Part shown: piece by piece, positions 37,377 through 49,300 of the stretch
How positions within the stretch are numbered: position 1 is the stretch's first letter
Layout: each line of letters opens with the position of its first letter
Source: Fragum whitleyi
Lineage: Eukaryota > Mollusca > Bivalvia > Cardiida > Cardiidae
DNA: 64,000 nt
NCBI GenBank assembly: GCA_948146395.1
Contig: OX411558.1
Span: forward strand, 34,776,350 to 34,840,349
Direction: 5' to 3'
Made by a program: the position numbers and the translations under genes
Notes under the pieces: generated by a model
Seen by the model: only the letters and a program-made list of their open reading frames with translations
Databases searched by the model: none
What the model was told of the DNA's origin: nothing

Positions 37377-40300
37377 GTATGTGATCCTTTACAATATTGA
37401 CAAGAAAAATTAGAAGAAGGAGGTTATTTTTAGAACTAGTTCAACACCCTTTGTGAATAACCCCGCCCTTTTGTTGCACAAAAATGTGTAAACATTGTTT
37501 ATTTCGTTTTTCCAGGATGTTCAACAAAGTCCCCTCGCTCTATTAGCTCAGACCTGCAGTAAGATAGGCAGTGAGGACGGATCGGGAGGTCAAAATGCCC
37601 AGGGAGTTCGAGTGATCACTGCCGGGCAGGGAGGGGAAAATGTCGGCCAAGGATGGGTCCAAGTGCCTGCTGGGGCGGTCATTGATCCAACCAAACAGAT
37701 TCAGGGAATATCGCTGGCTGGAGGACAGGTGCAGTGTTCATCATTTTGGTTCATACAACATTTACTATTTGAAAAAATCAAATGCTTAACAGCAATTCTA
37801 ATTAAGAAAAAGGTGTGAACACCAATACTAAATTTATTCTAATCAAAGTATGGTGAGTATTTATGGAAAATATGACTATCAAAGGTTTCAAGTACTGTAC
37901 TTCCATTTTTTCTTTTTGACCAAAATTGGCAGATTGGTGGTATAAATTTCAGTATGTTTGTCAGAGTCCAGAATTTCGTTAAGAAAATTCTTCAAAATAT
38001 ATCTACTGAGTGACTTTAAAAAGTAACAAAGTAAATTTGAATTTAGATCACAAAAAGATTTGGTATGTATTAACTAAATTAAGCTATAATCATGCAAAGA
38101 AGACACTCTGTTGAATCAACTTTATATTCATTTGATCTAATGCTTTGGTTAGTTTAGGCATAGCAATCTAGTGTTCACTCTTTTTTTGTCATTGCACTTT
38201 TCATGGTTGATTGATTTCATAAATCAGAAGTGTGGAAGGTAATTGACCATAGACTTTTCAAAAACCACTAAAAGAAATGAAATCAATTCACTCACTTTGA
38301 AAAGACTCCATTCTGAATTAAATATGTCAAAACGAAAATTGTTCCTTAGAAGGGGAACATTGCTAACCTTGATATTGATTTATTCCATCTAAATTTTGAA
38401 CATCTTTGAGGTAGGACCATGCCAATAAGGAGTTTCAGAAGACTTGACATGTTAAAATGACCTTAGTGTCGTACCGTAAGCACGCTCAAAATGTCATCTC
38501 AGTTCTAAATGGCAAGTCTACTAAGGGGTAAAAGCAGGGTCCAAAGAATCCACTTGTCCGCTCGTATTTACGAGTAAGAAATCTCGGGGGACTAGTGGAA
38601 ATTCAAAGGCAGTCGTCCTCCCGGACGAGTGACGAATGAATGGCATTTAATTATTATGTCTAGTGTCAGGATAAAATTGGATAAAATACAAAAAGACGCT
38701 TCGAAAAAGTTAGAAGTGATAGAAGTTCGCAACACCTTGAACTGTAAACATTCATGTACTTTGATTTCTAAAAATAAAACTTCCGGTTTTCGCATCATAT
38801 AACCCGGTACCCGAACTTCGTAAATACAAATCGATCTCGTGATCAAGGAAAGTATCGAAATAGACATAAATTTTCAACTGTTTTGTTGATATCTACTTCT
38901 TCATTTGTCGCTTATAGTCACATATCATTACCCGATGAATCCATCGTATTGTTTGTTTACAAATGATATGTTTTAATCGTCCCGATCTTTTTACCGGTAT
39001 TTATTGCCCGGAATCTTATGTTTTTGAATGACGTAAAAAATTGAACTTTCGTTTCGTCTGCACTTCAAGATGATGTTTCTAGATACAAAACATGGTCTTT
39101 AACGATCCCTAGGTCTATTCAAGGGCGAGTGACAATCAAACCAGGACGAGTTACTTTTTCATGTCACTTGCCCTGGAGGACGAGTGCCATTTTCTGAATT
39201 CTTTGGACCCTGAAAAGGCATGCACATGCTTTGTGTGCCCAAAACGCATTCATATGAACAACTATATAAAAGGAATGGAAAAGGATGCAAGTGACATCTT
39301 TTCTGGTTAAAAGGAAGACAACATTTTGGTGTCACCTTTGGACCAAACTCTAGAAATTCTAATATCAGCATGGATACATTCGTTTTTAAAGCTGATGATT
39401 AAGATAAATATATTGGTCATAAAAATCATCATCATCATCGGTGTTTAGTTTAACGTGCAGGTGTAGGGACTGTTCCACCGTCAGCGGGATCCTGTCCAGA
39501 TGACTGGCTGGCTGCACGCATAGCAGATTTAACTTCAGTTCTCCATTTCTTCCTGTCGTTGGATTGGGATATTGATATGTTCCATTCCCTGGCATCTCTC
39601 TCTGATAGGTCTTTCCATGAGGTTTTCGGACGTCATAAAAATGTTAAAGGTGGCCAGTGTGATAATTTTTGGACATAAATAAAGCAAATATCTGTATGCA
39701 AGTCAGAATTAATTGCTCTGTTAAAAACCTACCTAAACCAATTTCCATCGATGTGGCCTAATTTAGTCGCACCCACTAATGAAAATTAATATTGGCGATC
39801 ATTCAAAGAGCAATTTTTTTTTCCTAATGGCATTCAGCAGCATGTATGTTGCTATTGTTTTTGGTTCATTGAGATCAAAGCTCAAGGTCACAGTCAGCCT
39901 TTGTTCAATTTTCGTTCCCAGACCTAAAATCATGAAACTTTATGCAAATATTGCTTATGACCCAATGAAGTGCCCTGTTGTTTTTGTTAGCTCCACTGGC
40001 TGAAAGCCACTGGGGCTATTGTCATGGCGTTGTGTCCGTCGTGCGTCCGTCCGTGCGTCCGGTCGTAAACTTTTTCTTTAAAAATCTTCTCCTCAGAAAC
40101 TACTGGATGGATTTCAACCACACTTTACAGGAATGATCCTTGGGTGACCCTCTTTCAAAATTGTTCAAGAAATTTTGATCCAATGAAAAACATGGATTTA
40201 ATGGGCGTGGCTAATTTCCAAATATGGTAAAAAGTGACTTTTCTCAGGTTCTGACAGATGGATATCAACCAAATTTTACATGAATGATCCTTGGGTGACC

Positions 40301-43300
40301 CTTTATCAGTCTACAAAAAATTATTGTGATCGGATGAAAAATATGTATTTTATGGGCGGAGGTCATTTCTCTATATGTTAATATATAGTGGAAACTTTGA
40401 AAATCATTTTCTCAGAATCTAAGTGATAGATATCAACCAAATTTTACATGAATAATCCTTGGGTGACCCTTTATCAGTCTACTAAAAATTATTGTGATTG
40501 GATGAAAAATATGTATTTTATGGGCGGAGGTCATTTCTCAATATGTTATATAGTGGAAATTTTGAAAATTATTTTCTCAGATTCTAACTGATAGATATCA
40601 ACCAAATTTTACATGAATGATCCTTGGGTGACCCTTTATCAGTCTACCAAAAATTATTGTGATCGGATGATAAAATATGTATTTTATGGGCGGAGGTCGT
40701 TTCTCCATATGTTATATAGTGGAAACTTTGAAAATCATTTTCTCAGAATCTAACAGATAGATATCAACCAAATTTTACATGATTGATCCTTGGGTGACCT
40801 TTTATCAGTCTACCAAAAATTATTGTGATCGGATGAAAAATATGTATTTTATGGGCGGAGGCCATTTCTCTATATGTTATATATAGTGCAAACTTTAAAA
40901 ATCATTTTCTCAGAATGTTACTGATGGATATCAATCAAACTTCATTAGCATGATCCTCGGGTGATCCATTATCATTCAGCCAAAAATTATTGTGATTTGA
41001 AGTATAATATGCAGAGCTGAATCTAGGGCGCGGGATTGCGGGATTCCCGCTTTAAAATTGTTCATGCCGCAAAAATCACAAGGCCGTGCGGCACAGGTCA
41101 CGCGCATTTTAAAAGATTGGCGCATTATTAAATAAGCTGTGCGTTAATTGTGAACACATTTAGAGACTGTTGAGAAAACCCCTAATTTATATTGTATTGT
41201 GTAAAGCTGTTTATATCTACCCTGGAATAATCGTAACTATAAATAGAATCCTCAGTCAGCTTCTTCGATAAAAGTAACGCTTCAGTGAAGATAGCCTACA
41301 GTTATTGTGTAGTATTATTCTAAGGTAATAGAGTCGTAAGTGATACCAATACACCTTATGGATAAAGCTTTTTGTATGGAACGCCAGAGCTGTCATATAT
41401 GCCAAAAATATGTTACATAGAGGTAAAATAACTAGGCACGGAGATATAATTATAATACACGGAGATAAAACATTAATGCATGAATATAAAACTTCAATAC
41501 ACGAAGATAAAACATAAATGCGTGAATATAAAACTTCAATGCATGAAGGTATAACATCAATATGTGAATATAAAACGTCAATAAATGAAGATAAAACATA
41601 AATGCGTGAATACAAAACTTTAATACATGAAGATAAAATATCAATGCGTGAATATAAAACGAAAAAACACGAAGATGAAACAGAAATGCGTAAATATTAA
41701 AGTTTAAAACTCCAATGCTTGTATATGAAACTTCAATACACGATGGTAAAACATCAATGTTTGATTATAAAACTTCAATGCATGAAAGAAAAACATTAAT
41801 GCGTGAATATAAAACGTCAATACACGATGACAAAACATTAATGCGTGAATATAAAATTTCAATATACGATGATAAAATATCAATGTGTGAATATAAATCT
41901 AAAATACACGGAGATAAAACTTCGATGCGTGAATGCAAAATTTCCATACGAGAATATAAATCTGCAATGCGTGAATATAAAACTTCAATACATGAAGATA
42001 AGATATCAATGCATGAATATAAAACTTCAATATATGAAGATAAAATGTCAATGCATGGATATAAAACTCAATTACATGAACGCAAAACGTTAATGCACGG
42101 ATATAAAACTTCAATAGATAAAGATAAAACATTATTGCATGAATATAATGCTTAAATACACCGAGATAAAATATTAATGCATAGATATAATACATCAATG
42201 CATGGAGGTTAAAGATTTAAGCATGAATATAATACTTCAATACACGAAGATAAAACACCGATGTCTGAATATTGAACTTCTATGCATGAAGGTATATTAT
42301 CAATGTGTGAATATAAAACTCTAATTTTCGAAGATAAAACCTCAATATACGAAGATAAAACATCAATGTGTGAACATAGAATTTCAATATACGAAGATAA
42401 AAGAATAATATGTGAATATAAAACTTCAATACTTAAAGATAAATTGCAGTGCGTGAATATAAAACTGAAATACGTGCGGATAAAACATCAATGCACGACC
42501 ATTAAACCTTAATACACGAAGATAAAACATTAATATACGAAGATAAAACCTCAAGATACGAATATAAAACCTCAATATACGAAGATAAAACATCAATGTG
42601 TGAATATAAAATTTCGATTTGCGCATGTAAAATATCAAATCAAGAATATAAAATTTCAATACATGTAGGTAAAAAATCAATGCGTTCATATAAAAGTTAA
42701 ATGCATTGTAAGTTCCCAATACACAAATATGTCAATACATCAACATATTTCTTCAATGCGTGAAGTGCAATCTACTTTCACGTGACCGTATTAATTACGC
42801 GCGCACCGGCATTTTTTTTTTTTTTTTGGGGGGGGGGGTCCTTGCTCTGTGGCAAACGCCATCAGCTTTTCAAAATAAAAGACTTGATTTTGAAGGTCAA
42901 ATTTTTTCTCAAGGAATTTTAGGCATAATTCTTCAGAACCATGGGTCACAATTTACATCTTCGTTTTCTATTGATACAGAAAAAAAATTATTTTGGGAAC
43001 ACTAGTTTGGGCTTCCATTTCTAAATGAAGAAATAAAAAAACATTTCAAATATTTCAATATTTAAATAATTACTTAAACACATTTTTATCTTTGAGATAT
43101 TAAAAGCAAAGCATATTCCATTTTAAAAGGTTTAATTCCTGCAAACGATTTTGATTGACAGATCGAAGGAATCACTGTTTTTGCACAGAAAAAGCTGCAT
43201 TTACGATCTTTTTGAGGTTCGAATATGGGATGAGCTTAAGTTCAATTTTGACCCAATAAATGAATAAATTATACTGGAGATTTCCCAATGCATCGAAAAT

Positions 43301-46300
43301 TTTAACCAATAATATCACTGGCCCTGCCTCACTTTGCTTTTTTAGCAATTGCTGAAAAAGGAACTCGAGAGTGAAATGGGGTAGACACAACTTAAAATAA
43401 TGATTTTATTGAAAATTCAAAATCTCAAATTTACTCTAACAAACTATTGATTAAGTTCGGGAAAATTTTCTTACTAGAAATCAAATTTATTTTAAGTACG
43501 TAAATAATTATTCTGTTGCATAAAAGCATCAGTGACTGTGTGTGAAATCTATCTGTGTTAAACAACTGGTAGCTTGTGTCGGCGGCTTGCCTTTAATCTC
43601 GGTCAGCTGTTCCCGGGTTGTGTGACTCGAGTACTTCATAGCTCAGCACATGTACACTAGGGTTAAGTGATGGCATAAATATTTGGATTTGGAACAAACT
43701 GGCTTCGGAAAGATTGTTCCTTAAATTGTTTATTATCATTCATACTGCAATTTAAATACATGTTATCATTGCCTTTCCTACTGATTCGCTATGACTGGCA
43801 CTTATCTCAATAATCAGGTTTTAGAGTTTTAATTTTTTGTTTGTCCAAACACACGGGAGCCTGAATCTGTGCATTATCTTTTGAAACTGTGCGGGACTGT
43901 AGCCGGCGCACCGTTAATCTGAAGCTCTGTTTAAACCAGGTTGAACACCTTGATAAAATTTGAAAGCCATTTTAGACTTAAATATTCCGATTGCATTCGG
44001 CATATTGGACTTAAACTCGGAAAAAAGTGCCGGACGGTCGGACCGATCCAGTTCCAAAAATCGTCGGTCCTTGTTAAAATTTGCCGGACCGACGAATTAC
44101 AGGAAGTCTGGTATTTAATATCATGCACTGGCCACACTGATTACTTCTATTGTTCTTCTTCTTCTTCTGCTTCCCAAAAAGTGCAGGGCTCCTCTGGAGC
44201 ACCAAGTACTGTGAAACTGTACAAGGTCGGCGTGAGGCAAAAACAAAGTGCAGTTAAAAACGGTTATAAGCAGAAGACAATAATTTTATCTATAAATTTG
44301 AATTATAGTCTAAACTCTACATATCCTGTTATTGCAAACTCTTTTTACAAACTTGTGCTTCCCATGGTAAGTTTGTCGCAAGGGTTTACTCGTGCGTCCC
44401 CTGCGACTTTGAGAAATGATTTTGTTTTTTCGAAATCTGTACAAGTGGCTGTGTTAGTCAAAAAACGACTCAAAATTTAGCCAAGAAGAATACAAACATT
44501 TATATGCACAATGCCAAGGCTAAATATTGAAGAACGCGCACGCATTTTGGGGATGCTGGAAATGGGGAGTTCCTCGAATCACGTAGCTAGAGGTTTTAAC
44601 GTACCAAGATTAACTATAGCGCGTTTGGTTAGACCTGTGAACGCCACAGGAACTCTTCAGGACAGGCGTAGATCTGGTAGGCCTTGCTCAACATCTGTAC
44701 GTCAAGACAACTTCATACGTCAACGGAACCCTCGTGACCGTTTTTAACAGCTACATCGACGTCTGCAGCAGTTGTTGGTAATCATAGGAAAATTTGTGAA
44801 ACACAGTAGGACGCCAGTTACGTAAACGTGGGGTTGTGTGCAGAAGGCCTTATCCTGGTATGATACTTTCACAACGTCATCGACAACAACGTCGCGTATG
44901 GGCTCAAAATAACCTCGGATGGCGATTGCAGACAGTTGTGTTCAGTGACAAGTCAAGGTTCAATCTTTCACATGCCGACAGACGCGTTTAAGTATATCGC
45001 TTTTAAATGAATGTTATGTGCGTAATTGTGTTTTAGAGCATAACCGCTTCGGTGGTGGCGGTGTAATGTGTGGGCCACCATCAACCATGCATTCAAAACG
45101 GACCTGGTTGTTGATCAAGGCAATTTGAATGCCAGGGGTTACATACACCAAGTTTTACAGCCTGTTGTCCAACCCCTGTTTCGACGACAACCTGGACTCA
45201 CTTTTATACGTGATAACGCACTTCCAAACACGGCACGTATCACCGCAAAATTCCTCCAAACCTGTGTGGCTCAATGAGGCGCAGTGATTGCTAGTCATGG
45301 TGGATATACTCGTTACTAACACCTTTAAGGCAGTGGTCACTTCTAATCTTGAATGAAATGTGACAATTGTTTTTTGTATGAGCCTAACACCTTACTCCAC
45401 CTTTGAACAACATCCTGATCAGTATCTTCCACCAAAAAACAAATAGTACTTATATTTAGTGTCCCACATTGAACCACAGCTGAATGCATGTGGGGCGTTA
45501 TTTATGACAGTCAGTGTACTACGTACAGTATTATGTAGATAATAGAATGTCAATATGATAAAATATGTATATAGCCCGGTTAATTTGACCCGACTTTGAC
45601 CTCTGTGGAAAAAATGCTTAAATAACAATTACCGACATATTTTATCAATTAATAAAATGTATAATACATTCAATATCGTTTGTTATTCATTCCTATGAAA
45701 GCACGTGCAAAGCCGAGTAGAAATAATTAGATTTTTATTCATCTAAACAGCAGGGGTCAGATTCAAGTCAATAATACCGCACTATACCGACAACTGAGTA
45801 GCGTGTGTTTATTTAACAATGACAAGGTGTTGAAATTCGGTAAAGGTACGAAACTAGATCTATGTTGTGCGAACCAAGTCGTCATTTCAAAGCCATAAGG
45901 GGATTATTTAGATCTACTAGATGCATATCCAATGATAGATCTACATGAACAGATCTAGAATCTATAAAGAAAAATGAATAATCTCGTGATTATTAGACAA
46001 AATTCATCCACAGCAAAAAAGATACTATAGACTGAAATAGTGGACAGTTTGCAAGGGTAGATCTAGAGGGAGGTCCAGACCCCCCTCTGGCATTGACAAA
46101 AAATCAAAATTTTACAATATACGTTAGATCTACATATATGTAACACATTTAAGCCATTATTTGGGCTTGGACCGCTCCCCTCCTGGAAAAAAATATTTGG
46201 ATCTGCCCCTTGGCTTGAGTTAAATTGGCAATATTATTTTTAGTCGCAGGGCTTTTTTTTTAAGATTTATGAAGAGGCCTTAGCCTGTTCATTTTTTTGA

Positions 46301-49300
46301 AATTTTAGTGTGCTCTTCAGACTTCTGAAAATTTTGGGAACACATTTTTTGTAACAAAGTAAGGATTAAGGACAATTTATGCATAAATCACTGTGCTTTA
46401 TTAATGAAATACTATTAAATGATCATATAAATGATAAAACTAGCTGTAAATTACAAGAGGACCATGATGGTCCTAGATCGCTCACCTGCGTCTCTTTGAC
46501 CCCTGGGACATCACATTAATTAAATTGGCAGATGTCAAAAAGGAGATAATTTCTACATAAGGTCAATACCATGGAATGTTTTCAGCCAAGAGCAAGACAG
46601 ATATGCCTTTTCGCTCTTGGATTCAATGTAAAGAAGAAGATTTTTGAAGGTTTTCCTATTTTCACCCATCGTGCTCAGATGTGCTAAAAGGGATGTGCCC
46701 GGGTTGAGCCCAAATATGACCCCCAGGGTCTTGATATGAACAAACTTGGTAGGGACCCAATAGATGATGCTACATACCAAATATGAAAGCTGTGTGCCCT
46801 CAGATTTCGGAAGAGAAGATTTTGTAAGATTTTTTTCGCTCTTTGATTCTATGTAAAAAGGGTTGCGCCCAGGTGGAGCCCAAATATGACCTCAGGGTCT
46901 TGATATGAACAAACTTGGTAGAGGTCATCTAAATGATGCTACATACTAAATATGAAAGCTGTCTGCCTTCTGATTTTAGAGAAGAAGATTTTTGAAGATT
47001 TTCATTTGTTTACCCTCCGTGCTCAGAAGAGCTAAAAGGGATGCACCTGGACAAAGTCCAAATATGACCCCAGGGTCTAAATATGAACAAACTTGGTAGA
47101 AGCCCACTATGTGATGCTACATACCAAATATGATATCTGTCATCTGGTTTCAGAGAAGAGGACTTTATAAGATTTTCGCTCTTTGATTCTATGTAAAAAG
47201 GGTTGCGCCCGAGTGGAGCCCAAATATAACCCCAGGGTCTTGATATGAACAAACTTGGTAGAGGCCCACTAGATGATGCTACATACCAAATATGAAAGGT
47301 GTCTGCCTTCAGATTTCAGAGAGGAAGATTTTTGAAGATTTTCATCCTTTTTGTTAAGGGTAAAGGGAAAGTTAAGGGTGGGTTTCATTTATTTGAACAA
47401 ACTTTGTAGAGCTTGACCCAAGGAACATCCCTGCCAAATTTCATCAAGATTGGCACTCTGGTTTAGGAGGAGAAGATGTTTAAAGAAATTGTGGAAGACG
47501 CACGACGGACGACTGACATTGTACAATCACAATAGCTCACCTTGAGCACTTCTTGCTCAGGTGAGCTAAAAAATAATGAATTTTAAAGCAGAATCTATGC
47601 ATGAAATGCAAATTTTAGGACAAGCTTTGTTAATTTTTTCTACCATCAATGTGAAAAAATGAGCCTTATAATTTTTCAATTGTGAAGTAGCCTGTTATAG
47701 GCCTCTGCTACAGAACAAGAAAAGGCCCTGAGTCGGAAATAACTAATCAAAAATGAATATCAGAGTTGATGTTTTATTAAAACTTTTGTCTCAATATTTT
47801 CTGCGTTTTCTACATTTTTCCTATTCATCATGATTAGCATGTCTATTCTGTGGTCTGCAGCAGCTTTCAAAAAGCACCTAAAATTCTGCTGTTTGGACAG
47901 TCTTCACGAAACACTTTTAAAAGCACTTGCCCGTTGATATTTCAACTTCTTGTATTGAAGTTTTATATCAACGCATTGATGTTTTATCTTCATGTATTGA
48001 AATTTTATATTCAGATATTGATGTTTTATCTTTGTATATTGAAGTTTTATATTAACGCATTGATGTTTTATCTTCATGTATTGAAATTTCATATTCATGC
48101 ATTGATGTTTTATCTTCGTATATTGAAGTTTAATATTCACACATTGATATTTTATCTTCATGTATTGAAGTTTTATTTTCACGCATTGATATTTTACCTT
48201 TGCATATTGAAGTTTTAGATTCATACCTTGACGTTTTATCTTCGCGTCTTGGAGATTTATATTCACACATTAATTTTTTACCTTCGTAAATTAAAGTTTT
48301 ATATTCAAACATTGATGATTCACCTTTACGTATTGATGTTTTATATCCACACATTATTGTTTTATCTTCGTATAATGAAGTTTTATATTCACACATAAAT
48401 GTTTTATCTTCACGCGTCGCTGTTTTATCTTCATGTATTGAAGTTTTATAGTCACGTATTGGTGATTTACGTTCACGTATTTAAGTTTTACATTCACGAA
48501 TTGAAGTTTTATATTCATGCATTGATATATTATCTTCGTATATTGAAGTTTAATATTCACGAATTAATATTTTATCTGCATGTATTAATGTTTTATATTC
48601 ACACATTATTGTTTTATCTTCATGTATTGACGTTTCATAATCATGCATTGATCTTTTATCTCGCTGCCTTGTTATTTTACCTGTATGTTACATATTTTTG
48701 GCATATATGACAGCTCTGGCGTTCCATATTTTTGCAATCAATTTTCACATATATCCTTTAAACACAAGACAGGCGACCCAGCTTCCGAAGGCAGTTAATT
48801 TAGATAAAAATTTTCTATCGGGACATAAGAAAGATAATTGTCGGATAATAAATAAATAAGAATCAGGTACGAAAACTAGATTAATTTTTCCAATGTCTGT
48901 GTCTGAATGGAATAGCGTCGCGTAATTGGAATGATACACCAAGATTTTGATGGTTTAATTTTGGAACTTTGATTATCCTCTCGGGAAATTCCTTTATTTA
49001 TTTTCTATTAAAAATGCATCAATCAAAACTTTCATTTTCAACAACATCTATCATCAGGAATAATTATCATTGATACGTGGTCTAGTCCACGTGAGTGCAA
49101 CTTTACTGAAATTGTACTTACGACGTTTTGGTTGCACATTTTCAGTAGAGTGAGTGATTGTGAAACACGACTGTTCACATTTTTTTCTCTTCTAATGGGC
49201 AATCAATACAGCATCCGTATAACAGAGGGGAGGGTTTGGAAAGCCTTTAGAACCAAATGAATTAAAATTACTTACCTTAATAAGATTTATAAAGAAAATG

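Noticed and set aside
41715..42198. 146-codon plus-strand frame and 99-codon minus-strand frames with 14-residue repeats
   Set aside because: They lie fully within a 21/42-bp minisatellite whose unit length is a multiple of three, so all frames stay open together. There is no start context, splice signal or domain.
43941..44480. 179-codon open frame before the Tc1-like pseudogene
   Set aside because: No recognisable domain, biased low-complexity serine run and no splice context. It lies inside a transposon.
47850..48396. Long frames on both strands with [18 protein letters not shown] or EYKTSI-like repeats
   Set aside because: Same minisatellite in inverted orientation; an artefact of the repeat.
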